Position numbers and translations under genes: made by a program | In this document: positions 37,002 through 49,700 of the stretch, piece by piece | Layout of the letters: every line of letters starts with the position of its first letter | How positions within the stretch are numbered: position 1 is the first letter of the stretch | Assembly: GCA_013399875.1 (NCBI GenBank) | Contig: VXAZ01000263.1 | Span: 745,262 to 809,261, forward strand | From: Gymnorhina tibicen | Lineage: Eukaryota; Chordata; Aves; Passeriformes; Artamidae | DNA: 64,000 nucleotides | Direction of reading: 5' to 3' | The notes under the pieces: generated by a model | What the model was told of the DNA's origin: nothing | The model's database searches: none | The model's input: the letters and a program-made list of their open reading frames with translations, nothing else

Positions 37002-40000
37002 CTATGACTATTTAGTGTACAGATTTCAAGCAGCTTGCTGAAATGCAGTACTTCTGAACTTGCTGCTTACTGCAGAAAGAAAAATAATAAAAATGCATAA
37101 AGAAGAAGCAGCAGATTTAGAACAGCTGCTGACTGATGGCACACAAGAGGGACTCTGCAGGGGAGAAGTTTCTACTGGGTTTCTATCAGCCTAGAATAAT
37201 GCATATGTTGGACTGAAGAGATTCATCTATAAATAGGATCAGTCTTTCTTCTGCATTGATCAGCAGACATAGGCATAACAAGGAATTTAAGGTGGATGAT
37301 GCATCCAGCAACAACAGAAAGAGAATGGTTTTTTGTCTAAATTAATAGAGTGGAGATATTGCTCAGGAACAAGTAACTCATGGAAAAAAGCTATTGCTGA
37401 AATGTTAAGATCAGTGCCTGTGTTGAACTTTTAATCTGTCACCCACAGTTCATGTTGGGCACAAAGATTAAAGTCACCCAGGAGCTAACTGAACTAGTTT
37501 TTTACTCCATTCTTGCTATACACCAGGTTATATGCCAGGAATGCCAGTATGATCTGAAAAATAACATATTGCTTTGATGCTCTGTCAATAAAGCATTACT
37601 ACACTGATGGAGAACCTTGAATGGAGACATGTTTCCATCTTAACATGAAGACACAAAAAGAAGGAAGGGGGAGAGGGAGTGACACAGTCTCTCTTGTCTT
37701 GTGACATGGACCTTGGGACTAGCAGTTCAATGCTTCAGTTTGAGTGACTTAGTAAAGCCACCACTGAGAGTCTTCACGTGAGCCAAAAAGTGAGTTATTT
37801 ATGTCCTCTTCAGAGGATGGTGTCTGGTAACACTAGACAAGCCTGCAATCTCTGTTTTGCTGCACAACTGCATCCATGTTGAGAATCCAATGTTGCCTGA
37901 GCATCGTTTTCCTGAAAAGCATAATAATATTTTATTTTCAGTGCTGTGTATTTCTCATGTTACACCTATTACTGTGAGGAAACATGACAGCTGCTTAACA
38001 GAACACAATTATAGATGAGTTCAGCAAATTAAAATTATACTGGGTCAAATTCGGACTCTGTTACTCCTATGAAGCAAAGTAGTTATTCTGGATTGAGACA
38101 AATTTAAACAAGGGAGTCTGCAAACCACTGCAAGAAAAGTTGCAAAATAAACTGTAAGCAAGTGGAACACAATTATACATGTTAGAAATTGCTCTGTCTG
38201 CCTCTTTTTTAAAGCATTGATAATGTTTTCATATGTCTGCCTCTGGGATATCTCACATCAAACTTCTTAAGTACCTTACACAGGTAACTGAAGGCTAACT
38301 GGGACTTGCTCAGAAATAATTGCTAGGCTTTAACATAAAAAATACTGAATGATTTTTCAGTGGCAGGGTGTGTGAAAACCGGAACTGTTAACTATTTGGC
38401 ACACCATGCTTAAGTTCAGGGAAGCCAATCCCAAACAGAACTATTTATCCATGGAGAATACACATCATTGTCACAGGTTATTGTGCATTCTAAAAAAAGG
38501 TTTGCATGGTTTTGAAACAGCAGCTAGACAAATTCATGGAACGAAAATCCAACAAGTGCTATTCAATACTGAAGTAAATATCTCTGCACCATAAATACCT
38601 CTGCCTGGCCTAGAGATAGCTGTTAAGTGCAAGTGTGTACCAGGGAGTTACCACAACAGACTTGTGCCAGTTTTCAATTTATTGCTAGATATCCGGTTAA
38701 TCGCTGACAGTGACAGGATCCTGGGCTGGACTGAACTTTGGTCTGGCTCACAGCCACTCTTCTGTTCTTCCAGGAGAATTCTGCACGTACTGTTACCAGA
38801 CACAGAACATTTACTGTGTACAACTGACACAAACTTTGCAAAACCTTGTAAAATCAGGCACCATCACTGAAAATACCCTAAGCACTCAATCGATATTCAC
38901 TTCTACCGTAGTTAAATTTGTCACTGTATTTTAAGGGAAAAAAATTTTGCAAGTCTAGAGCAGCAAGTGCGGATTACTGTATTTTGAGTGATGCACAGCA
39001 TATTACTACAGTTGTTACTACCTTGCTGCAGCTAACTGAAGCCAAACTTTAGAAAAACTTCAAAATATTTATTTCTTGTCGTGTCTCCTATGGTGTATTG
39101 AAAAACTCTAAAGCACTATAAGAATTAAAACCAATGTCTTCACACAGAAATAGATAGATACCACACTGAAACTTCAAACTTTTTCCCTCCCAACCTCTGA
39201 CAATAAGGGGTTCAAAACAATCATAGTTTTGCTTCATTGATATCTTTACTGTCAGTACACACTGAAAATTTTACATGTCATGTGAATAGTTTCATTATTC
39301 TCTTGTGAAAGAAGACCTAAACCCTAATCTCAAAGTAAACCCATCATGCATGTCTTTACTCATGCACACAGCTCTGATGTATTTGTGAGAATTATCTGCA
39401 TTAGTATTAATCAGTATGGATTTAGCTGTTGAGACAATCAGTGATTAAATCTACAATTACACAAAGGTAGCACTCAGTGTGTTACTCTTCCCCACACTGA
39501 GTAAATACTAGGAAAAAAAATTACATGCACTAAAAAGTTAAAGAGTTCTTGGAGCACAGAAAAGATTGTGAAGTATACCAGTCTTTCAGCTAGTCCTTTA
39601 AAAAAAAAAATCAATTTTTATAACTTCAGAAAATTGATATGTATTAGTTACGAGTCTTAGCAATTTCTCCAATTGCTTTTTGTAAAATTTGCCAAGTTTT
39701 TTTTTTTTTAATAACTGAAGCTGTGTATTTTATGTTAAAATTAGAAACCCTTCCTTTGTGGCCTTTTCAACTTAATTATACATCACAATTGTTTCTGATT
39801 TCAGAGCTATCACAGACTTAACCTTCAATATCTCTTTATTACTAGCTAACTCTTTACTATCTAGCATTATAATGAAAATGCTAGACAAAGAAACAGCAGA
39901 GGCATCTCCAAAGTTTCCAGCTCAAAAGCATTAAAGTACCTCTTTTCTTCTTAAAATTCACTGCTAGATTTGGCAGTATGTATGAGCTTTATTTGAAGAC

Positions 40001-40120
40001 TGGACTTTCAACATTGCAATGCCTTTTCAGTAAGAGCTGGACACAATCAGACACCCTTAGCTGCACCTAAACCTGGTATTACCTTCATTTATGTAAACCT
40101 GGAATAAATCCAGTAAAGTT

Positions 40121-40146
40121 AAAGTGGTTATATAAAGTGGTTATAT
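40121..40146. repeat. 13-base tandem duplication
   Basis: AAAGTGGTTATAT occurs twice head to tail (40121-40133, 40134-40146). Likely slippage origin. Confidence 0.9.
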
Positions 40147-40724
40147 AGAATAAAGGCAGTGTAAGATAACAGAAATTTCTCTTTGGCCCTCCCCAGCTGT
40201 GTTGTACCTTTTAAGACTGACTCCACCCTTTCCCCACTGTATGGCAGCCCACCATATGCTTAACAGCCGTGCTGGTGCTTCTTGCTGGTGTTTAGCTCAC
40301 ACATTTTCACCGCGAGGACCATGGCTAGACTTGGGAGACAAACAGTAAAGCAGGAAGGGGGCATGGCATCTGAGGTCTACATTTCAAAACATAAATGAAT
40401 GACACATGGGAAGTTTACCAGCCAAATAAATTGCAAATAAGTTACAGTTCAGCTACATCCATTATACCTGCCAGAGAAACAATCCTATTGACAGAACCAT
40501 TCTCAGGTGACTGAAGCTGCTGGGAGACACTGGAGTGCTGCTGTCCATGTGAGGCTTTATTTTGGCTAACAAAGGAGACAGCAGTATGTAAAGTACTGAG
40601 AATGGCTGCAGAGGAGTGATCTTCTTCCAACAGGCCAGAAATGCCCTTTACCATGAACCAGTGACAAGCCCCCTCCTTCTGCCTGCCGTGTTTATCACCT
40701 TGTATTAGGGTTGTCTCCTGGCAA

Positions 40725-40800
40725 GCAGAACACAAGGATTTGAACCGCTGTAGCCTGGTACACCTGGTAAGTTTTCTGACTACCACTGAGTTACACAAAA
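40725..40800 (-). repeat. tRNA-like head (A box and B box) of a SINE or tRNA relic
   Basis: On the minus strand, TAACTCAGTGGTAG resembles the tRNA A box (TAGCTCAGTGGTAGAG) and GGTTCAAATCC is a perfect B box, separated by roughly the spacing found in tRNA genes. The acceptor and T stems do not pair well, so this is not a functional tRNA. It is best read as the tRNA-derived head of an old SINE such as a MIR-type element, or a tRNA pseudogene. Downstream on the minus strand the sequence stays open to 40442, without a recognised domain. Confidence 0.5.
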
Positions 40801-43057
40801 GCCAGGTATATACTGTGATTTGCTTTTATTTATTTGCTGCTTTTTGTTCTTAATTACTTGTTTTAAGAGAGGATGCATTTCCTGCACTTTGGTTTCCATG
40901 AGTAATTGTGTGCCATGTCTCCCAAGCAGCCAGGCACCACCAGGGTGCCTCTCTGCCTTCTCTCTCACCAGGAAGGGCTGACACCCATCCGCTGAGTCTT
41001 TCCTGCTGTCGCCAGGCAGCTGCTAAGAGGGACCTGCAGATCATTCATCTGACACACCCAGCTGCAATGGACAGGGAGCTGAGCCACTCGACTTTGACCT
41101 TCTGATCAGCTTAGCTTAAGCACCTAAACCAGGTATACCTGCTACAGTTGTACAGTGCCTTGAGACTCCAGTTTTGCCTGAGGATGATTTAATACCAATA
41201 TTAAAGTTTTTCCATCACCTGCCAGCAGTGTTCTCTGAAGCACTGCCTTGTCCCTTCTCAACCAGCCATTACAGCAGTTTTGTATTGTAAAATCTCAACA
41301 TGATAACAGCTCTTAAAGAAATACTTTGCTCCAGCAAGCCCATGTCAGGGACATCACAACTGAAGTCTCCTTTCTTTTTCCAGGTAGGAAGGGATGACTG
41401 ACAGGGAGTTCCCTGCAAAAACCACTCTAACGCGCTCTTCAAAATAGCATGGATTTGATGAGTTTCTGAATGTGGTCCAAATAGTTGATATAATTAACTA
41501 AACCAAATAAGCTTCCAGGTACTCCAGCCTTTCTCTAAGTCTGAAACAGAAATTATGGAAAATAATGAAATTTTCCTGCCTTCTGTGTAAGCCAGGTTTT
41601 GTTTCCTCTTTTTCCTCTTAGTAGTGCCTGTTGGTGCACTAAAAGCTCATACTTCTCCCTATAAAGTTTGTCTCTGAACTAAGAGCAGTCTGAGGGGTCT
41701 CTACTGAAGACAGAGTGCGTGCACCTTAGATAATGAAGGCAAGAAAAGGCCAGCTGGACAGCTGGCCAGTTGGAATGGATTTTAATACTACTGTCACAGA
41801 ATTTCATTTTATTTGTTTCATTATTAATCCTACTGGCATACCTAAAACAATAAAGAGACATCCTTATTTTTCTAATAAATAAATAAATCATATTGTTACT
41901 GCAGTCAAGTGAGGTTTAAAATCAGGTTATTCAAGGTTATCCAACAAGAATCTCCTTTCCATGCTATCTGTTTTGCAAATGCTTATAGCTAAGTAATGGT
42001 TGATGTTTGATGACCATTGTCTACAAAGCCATTCTTTTCAGCAGGGCTATTTTTCATCCATTTTTTACAGATGGCACTACTAAAATTGTGGAAAATCTGT
42101 TGGCTTAACATTTTGTAGCCTTTAGGTTGATTTACCTGTGATTCATTCAGTTCAGGAAGTCAGGGGGAGGACATCCTATTCTGAGAGAATGGTCTTGCTA
42201 CTCATGTTCATCTCAGTACTTCTCAGGAAGATTTGAGAAAGACATATTTTCCTTACAGCCATTTGCTTCTGTGCACAATCAACAAGCATTTTGTTCTGAG
42301 CCTTGGTGATGAATGTTCCCAAGGCACTCTACAAAACATCAGGGGTTTCCTCTACATGTCCTTGGGCAAATGGCAGATCAAATGTCTTCTCACTGAGAGT
42401 GGTGACATTCCGGGTTGTCTGGTTGCTGACTGCTGCCTGAAAACCAGCTGCCTTTCACTTGTGGCAGGCATACACAGAGATTCTGAGAAGCATTGTCCTT
42501 TGGGATAGAAAAGCACTTGAGAAACACTGGATCAACTTTTTACAAAAACCAGCTGAAGGAACACTCAGACCATACTGTAGAGAGAAATAGTCCTCAGCTT
42601 CATACTCTCCTGCTAGCCCAATGTCAAACAAGTCAAGCCTGGCTTGAAACAAACACTGTGTGTCTTCTGAGATGCTCTGAAGAACTCAGCAATAGGGATG
42701 TCAATCAGGAGCTCACACAAATGAGCTTGCCCTCCCCCAGCAACTTGCCATTAATCCTCCTCCTTTGCTGCCACTGCAGGACTTACTGCAGCAAAACCTT
42801 GATCTGAACCTCTTCTGGGAGCATGTCTGAGGCAGAGAGAAAAACAAAACCCAGGAATATTCCAGGCTATCAGCACCAGGTAACTGAAATTCAAGGCCAA
42901 CGCCTCTCAGGACTTCCACAAATAGATTTCAGTCCTCTGTGTACCCGTCTGGTTTCTAAAAGCCCCTGTTTCTCATAATCTCTCATACAAATTTTTTTTC
43001 AAGGGAAGCAGGAATCCACTATTACCTGCCTCGAACAAATGGGAACTGATGATGTGA
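40801..43057. other. Non-coding, no recognised feature
   Basis: About 2.3 kb including a slightly GC-richer patch at about 40900-41100. Short frames on both strands overlap each other and lack domains. Confidence 0.45.
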
Positions 43058-43165
43058 GCAACTTGCTTAAAATCAAGCATCACCATTGAGACAGGGGAAA
43101 CAATTGAACTCATAGCCCCAGAATCACAAATTTTCATCCCACACCTTAGACAATCATTCCTACCC
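43058..43165 (-). repeat. MIR/CORE-SINE-like fossil
   Basis: The plus strand reads ACTTGCTTAAAATCAAGCATCACC, then GGGGAAACAATTGAACTCATAG, and finally CACCTTAGACAATCATTCCTACCC. This is the reversed core-SINE order (CTTGCCCAAGGTCACAC, GGGAATTGAACCCAGG, CCACTAGACCATCCTACC), with moderate divergence. Confidence 0.55.
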
Positions 43166-46100
43166 TTACATTAGGAATTCAGTGTAGATGTAATGGATAC
43201 TTACTCCTTGAATACGGTGAAACGATGTAGCAGCACACCCTGCTCTCCTCCTGACTCTCGCAGAAGCTTATTGGTAGTGACAGGGTTCAATATCAAGACA
43301 GAAAGTTTTGAAAATAGGGCTTTTGTGCCCTTCTCAGCATAACTCCATATATCCCAGCTACAGTGACATCCAGAGCACAGTACATCACACCTGCAGCCAG
43401 CAGTGTTTTATTTTCCTTGCTTCTGTGCTGAAGAGGAGTGCATGTCGGGAAAAGCAGTTCTCTCCCAAGATGGCAGTTAATTCTTACTTTCAGAAGTGTC
43501 CTTATTTTCCTTCTATGCTTATTTGGGTTATCACACTTCACCCCTGGGGCAGAGATTTGGAGTGTGCAATTCAAGCTGTGTTATGTTGTATTATGATGCA
43601 ATGTAATACAGGATCAATACTTGCTTCCTCTGGAATACTGCATTTTGAGGCACACTACTGCCAACACAAAGGTTTCAGAAACACAACTAATGACAAAATC
43701 ATAAAATCAGGAGGTACTGATTCCAATTTAGTAAAGGATAAAAAATTTTTAAAAAAATGGAGTAAAGGAAAGAGGAAAATTCATAAATACTGCTGACAGT
43801 TTTAAATACAAAGCTTTTTGACAGGTATTTCTTGAACTTCCCTTGGATTTTAATACAGCCAATTCTAAAGATAAAATACAGACTCTTTCCCCTGCCTAGC
43901 CTGCTATTTTGGCATAGTATCCAATTTCAGTATCTCTAACAAAGGCATAATTAGACTCACGATTACAGATGTGGGACATCTACTCCCACCACGTTTTAAG
44001 TTGAAGCTTTAAGATCCATTTTTCCCAGCCCACTGCAACTACTTTTATCTGCATGAAGCTTTCGCCTTTGTTCAAAATCTACAATTGTTTATAAATGTTT
44101 AACGATAAGGCAATACAAAAAAGCTGGATATTAATCTATATAAAAAGGAAAATCAGAGATAAAAAAAGAGCTGCAAAAATTCTAACAAGAATTGATAACA
44201 AGAATAATTTAAAACCACCAAAACCTACACTCCCAGCTGGCTATTGGCAATTAAATCACTTTTAAACAGGTCTCTTTACACAGGGATTCCTCGTGGGCCT
44301 TTTGTAAATTTCTTCCCAAGGTGTTTATCAGTGGACAAAATCACTGTTGAGATGGATGTCATGTATTCATCAATACCCATGTACCCAAGCATACAGAGGG
44401 TAATTGGCTTCTGTCACATTACTACATTTTAGCTCCAAAAACCACGTTGTCCTAATGGGAATAAATGAATGGCTGCTACTGAGGATAAACACTGCAACTC
44501 GCTAAGAAAATTGCTCAAAATTGGACCAGCCTGAATCAACTAAACACTGAGTTTTAGTTTCACTAATTTCTTTGTATGGTTTAATATCAGGCTGTCACCT
44601 CCAGTACACTGAAAACATGGTACCTGTGGTTCTCATACAGGAAATTATCAACTGGTTCTATCTCAGCCAGAGACCTGTCAATCTCCCAGTTTCTCACTGA
44701 AGACTCAGAGACTGAAAATAAAGAGGGAAGGCAGGCATTTACTAACAAAGTCAGGAAGAGGTAGGGTTAGCTCCACTATGCTCACCAGGCCCTCTACTCT
44801 GGCCCTTGCCAAAATATCCCTGCTGATGTGCTGCTTTGCCCATGGTGCACTGATACACCACTTGGTGTAAATGAACTCATCTCTTAGACCACCACATATC
44901 ATTTACATGATAAAATAGAATTCAACAGAAAAGTCAAAAATAGTTTTGGACCACTCTGGTTCCTACTGTGTGTAGTTCTGAAGGAGAAATTTTCAGGTTA
45001 CTATTTCTGCCAGGCTTAGCTGTATTTTCTGGATCATCTAGTTTACATCACAAGGCGCAGGGAAATTATATATCCAGAAATTCATCAAGGGCTGAGGGCA
45101 CACAAATGTCTTCTAAGTTCCTCTCCTGCTGTTGCTCAGGGACAGAATAAAGAGATGTGTTGTGTTTCTGTCTGTAGCATCTGGCTTGCTTGGCAATCTG
45201 AATCAAGTGCCTTGAATCTGCAAATCTTCAGCTTTTGAAACAAGTAAACATTGGATTTTAATGAGACTGAAATAAACAGATTGAGGAAGTGCTAAACTGT
45301 AGTCTTGGTCCTTGAAGGAACCAAAGGGGATAGCAACAGGAGCACATGAGTGAGGTAAAAAATTACAGCAAGCTAACATCAAGCAATCCAACATGAAATA
45401 AATGGATTCCTCTCAAACAAGACCTGTGTGAGTGCATCTCTCTGCTGGATGCAATGTCAAAATGTCTGCTTTTTCCATCCAAAGACTGACTGACACGTGA
45501 AGCCTAATGCTGTGTTTCTCCAGCTGTCTGGGCTACTAGAAACAGAGGCAGCGGATACTTAGCCAAAGGATCACTTTTACTTATGATGTCAACATTTCTA
45601 AACTTCATAGCATCTATCCCAAGCCCAACTGGACTAAAATTGCTAAAATATCTCCTTATAACTATATGAATTTAATTTATATTACAAAACATTTACTGCC
45701 AACAGTGAAGCCTCTTTGTATAAAATGAGTAGATATGAAAATGTATCTATTCATATGAAATAATTAGATATATGAATAGATATATGACTGGTTTACTTTC
45801 TTTTCTCTTTCCATGGGAACAGCCAGGACCAGCCATTTACCATAGATTAAATATTATGTTCTTTTTTTGGCAAATGACACAATCTCTCCAAAATACTTCA
45901 AGGTTTTGACTGATTCAGTTAATTGCTTTGTCTTTTTTTTTTCCCCATCTGTTGAGTGAGAATATTGAAGTATGTACTGTAATTCACCCTTAGAAGTAAT
46001 TTTAAAAACTAGCATTATATTCAATTCCTGACAAACCTATGCAACATCCTTGAAATCAAAGGCTAGTGTCTCCTCTCCTTTTCACTACTTTTTCATGACA

Positions 46101-46624
46101 TGTTTTTAGATGAGGATGCTCTTTTTAATTTGCTTGTTGTTTGCCATTTACATAGGTAAAAGGCAAACACATACATCATATATATGTTAGCTATATTTTC
46201 ATCACCAATGTTTCGTTACCTCAGAAATTCAAGTGATCACAAACCTAAGATTAGAGAAAATGATTCTAGTGGAGTACTTCAAAGTATTTTAGGTGTCTTG
46301 AATTACTTGTGTTTCACATATGTAGTCCTTTTGGGGAAGTTTACAGAATATGTCAGGTAACAAACCAAACAACACAGCAGGTCATTGACAACCCTGCAGA
46401 TGCCACACTCAGCTGAAGGGAGTTACTATGAGAATTAGCACAGTTTGGTTCAGTATTTATACAGCATTTGGAGCTGAAGAATGCTACATGGACACTTAAC
46501 ATCACCCATGGTAATAAGAAACCTTGACAGCCTCAGCTCAGCATATCACTTAGGCATGTGCTTGAAGCTAGGCATGTTCTTTGGATGTGAGGGGTGATTA
46601 TGGGTCCCAAGCAGTTGTGCAGTG
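43166..46624. other. Non-coding, no recognised gene; inverted repeat at 45744-45782
   Basis: About 3.5 kb. The longest nearby frame is a 162-codon plus-strand one at 43308-43796, overlapped by a 93-codon minus-strand frame. Neither has domains, and the 3' half of the long frame is Lys-rich from A-rich DNA. An inverted repeat at 45744-45782 is listed separately. A TAGGCATGTGCTTGAAGC scrap near 46550 resembles the motif near 16820. Confidence 0.45.
45744..45782. other. Inverted repeat with 13-base perfect arms
   Basis: TATCTATTCATAT at 45744-45756 is the exact reverse complement of ATATGAATAGATA at 45770-45782, with a 13-base spacer. The arms are very AT-rich, so the hairpin would be weak. It may be chance or a relic of a palindromic element. 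Confidence 0.85.
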
Positions 46625-46705
46625 CTGTATATGCTTGGAGGGAAAATATCCTTCCTGACCCCCCGTGGGCAATCATCTCAGCTCCTGAAGCATGAAATTA
46701 GAGTG
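46625..46705 (+). repeat. Fossil CR1/L3-like fragment
   Basis: The block GGAGGGAAAATATCCTTCCTGACCCCC, followed by GGGCAATCATCTCAGCTCCTGAAGCATGA, matches a phrase typical of internal 3' regions of old amniote CR1/L3 elements (AATTCCTTCCTGACCCC, GATCAG, CCTGAAGCATGAG). Only about 80 bases are recognisable. Confidence 0.5.
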
Positions 46706-49700
46706 GCCTTATCTTTGCTTGCATACCGTAACTACAAATGTTATTAGTGATCATAAATTTAACAAGCCCTATTTTAAAATCCATCCACAGCATTATTGCA
46801 TGACTTTTGAAGACAGTCCTTTTCGAGAACTTACAACTTTTTTCCTTACATCTTTTAATTTTATTTGGGTGAACTGGGGGAGGAAGGTCACCGTCAAACC
46901 TGCTGAAATGCAAATATTAACAGTAGTGCTTAGCTCCATTTCTGCCACCTTAGAACAAACAGAAACTTCCCAGTGTGTAGAAGTAATAACATTAAAATAA
47001 ATACCACCCTGTCCTTCCCTGGATCTATGAAAAGTCTTTACACCTTGGGCAAAAGAATCCTCAGATCTCAAATTTTGTTCTGGTCTAGTTGAAGTTGCCA
47101 CTTGGCCAACTTTGTATTGTTTAAACCTATAACCACGGTCTCCTTCTCTATTTGTCTCTTCTTTTAATGAGGAAGCCCCACCACAGCTCAGCAGAAATGA
47201 TTAATCACCAGAGCAGAGAAATCACCAATACAGGCAAAGATAATTGGCTGTGTTTGGATGACAGCAGGAAGAGCAGTAGAGGTTAACTTTTCTGTTCAGA
47301 GAGAGATTCTTTGCAAGTATTCCTACTATTTGGAAGAAGAGAAAAGGTGAATGGCAGTGCTGCTTCCCTCACATGGAAAACCCATCTCTTGTGCACAATG
47401 AGCAACATGTGTTTTTCAGTCCAGATGACTTTGTACTTTAGCCTGAGGAAAAACAACAAAGCCACAGTGAAAACAAACCCTTCAAAACCTGGGGTGGGGC
47501 AGAGTATATTTCTCACTTGACCTTTCCTGAAACCCTTCCCCCAGCAGATGAGCTCCCACTGAGACTTAAACCACGAACAGCAGACAAACAGATGTTAATA
47601 GCATCTTTGAGGAAATGTTGTGCTAGTCCAGAACTCCTGCTGAAAATGCTACTGGGCTTTATGCTCCCTCCTGTTGGCATCTGTGCTAAAGGAGACATTC
47701 TGAAAGGATTACAATTTTGCCTCAGGCTCATGAAATAGAAAAAGCAGAGCTGTGAGGGAGAAAGACCTTTACTGAACATCTCTCCAAATAAGCTTATTTA
47801 ACAGTCAGATGGGAAAAGACTGGTCTATCTTCTCCTTCTTGCTTCCAAGCCTTTTCCAGGGTGAATACCTTGTGATTTCCATTGTGTTTGCACCTTCAGC
47901 ACTGTTCACCCTCTTGGCAAGCACCTCCTCCCATTCTGGTCCCAATCTCCATGTCTCTTCATCCATATTGATGAAAGTAAAACCAGTATATCAGAAACCT
48001 ACTGAAGTAGCTGACTTCACTCCCAAGTATCTACAACAGCAAAAATAAACTTTGGTGCAAAGCACCTGCAATCAACAGAAAAAAAACTGAAAAAAAAAAA
48101 AAAAAGAAAAAGAAAGTTTTGATGGGAGAAAGCATCAATACAAATAAAGAAAAAGGCCAACTGAAAATTTTAATAATTTCTATGGGATTTCTAATTCCTG
48201 TGGATTGGGTAAGGTGGTAAGAGTTGAAGAAAATGAGGACTTGCACCAAAATAACATTAAAATTATTACATAACGGTTATAGCAGAGGAAGCAACTTCAG
48301 TAGAAAAGCAAATACAGAACCTCTCTGTGGTATTGCTGGACCAACCTCCTGGTCAAGCAATATGGAACAGACATGAAAGCATCTCCTGATTTTCTATGCC
48401 TTGGACTGCAAGTAAAATATCTTTTAAAAATATAATGTGAAGGAAATGCAGGTGCATCAAGGGCTCCTAAATGTGCCAAAATGAGGTCTCCATTTGATAA
48501 ATGGGTAACAGCTTCTCCTGTCTTATTTTACCGCTTTGCTGGAACTTCTGAACATTATTCAAAAATAAATGCATTTCAAGTGTATGGTTGCACTCACGTG
48601 GAAAATGCTATTGCATCTCCTTTCTTTTTTCTTTTGCTCTTCCTTGCTCTTAATATTACCAAATGATTTTGAGCTTCAAGGCTTTTACATTAATGGATGC
48701 CCCCACTCAGCTGAATTCAAAATCCACTTTACTGTGAACACTGAAGGACAACACACCCAACATTAAAACCACCTGGATGGTTTATTTTATTCAAGCATCA
48801 TTTATATTAATATGTGGAAGACATTCATGTGTTTAAACCCTTAAGAAATGAAAGAAAGCTGGGGTCAAGCAGGAAGAGAGAGCTTCCGACTGGAAAGAAA
48901 AACCAGGAGGATGCCCACTGCTTTGTGTCAACAGAAGACACATCAGGCTGGCGAATCTGAAAACTACACACCCTTTGCAGAGGTTTCTAAGCTTCACAAA
49001 ACACTTCTCTGCAACCTTTCAGGCCCTATTAAGAGCTCTTTTGGTGCTTTAGTAGGTTTGCTTCACGCCCTGAGGTGACCTATATTGTTATGATATCACA
49101 TCATTACTACTTTTAATGCTAATAATGGGATTTATGCCGTTATTACAGAGGCCCCAGGAGGAGAAGTCTCTCTCTCAAAGCCAAACAACTGCACCTGGAG
49201 GTGTGAAGAAAATACAAAAGCGTGCTGTACCCTGTGCTGTTTTGTCCCACTGGGGTTCATTTAGTTGGATACTGGGACTGACAATGTTAGTGCACAGCCT
49301 GGCAGGTGATGATGGGGCCCATCTGTGGCTGGCAAATGGGACTGCTCAGATCAGGAAGGCTGATGGCCTGATGTCTGATAGAAGTTCAAAACCTAAATTA
49401 GGCCTTGAGGTAACACTTCTATCCTCATATGATATAGTGTGGAAGTGAATGTGACTCTAATTTGGAGATGAAGCATCCAAGCTATGAGGGTGATAAAATA
49501 CTTACATGCTGTTTTACACAGAGGTGGACAGGAAACCACCTTCAAAAAATTAATATGCTGAGAGACATTTTTTTTCCTTTTCAATCTTAAGTCAACTGTA
49601 TATTACTCAATAGTACAAAACCAAAAATATGACAAAATAAAAATGGAAAAAAAGACCAGATGAGGAATAGGAATATTTCCTCTTTTTTCTCCCATATCTA

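Larger units (their letters stand above)
34520..40724. other. Non-coding, no recognised gene
   Basis: About 6.2 kb of AT-rich sequence. A 155-codon plus-strand frame at 34451-34918 begins inside the CR1 tail and has no domain, so it is taken as chance. Small structures are a short AAC run near 35737-35757, an alternating purine-pyrimidine run at 36969-37001 and a 13-base tandem duplication at 40121-40146. Confidence 0.5.

Noticed and set aside
40725..40800. Functional tRNA gene
   Set aside because: A and B boxes are present, but acceptor and T-stem pairing fails, so it is listed only as a tRNA-like relic.
43308..43796. 162-codon plus-strand frame, the longest in the window
   Set aside because: No recognisable domain, overlapped by a minus-strand frame, and it continues through Lys-rich A-rich DNA at its end. 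A frame of this size is expected by chance in 64 kb.
48090..48117. Poly(A) tail of a retrocopy
   Set aside because: The nearest AATAAA is about 45 bases upstream and the run is interrupted by G. A simple A-rich tract is more likely.
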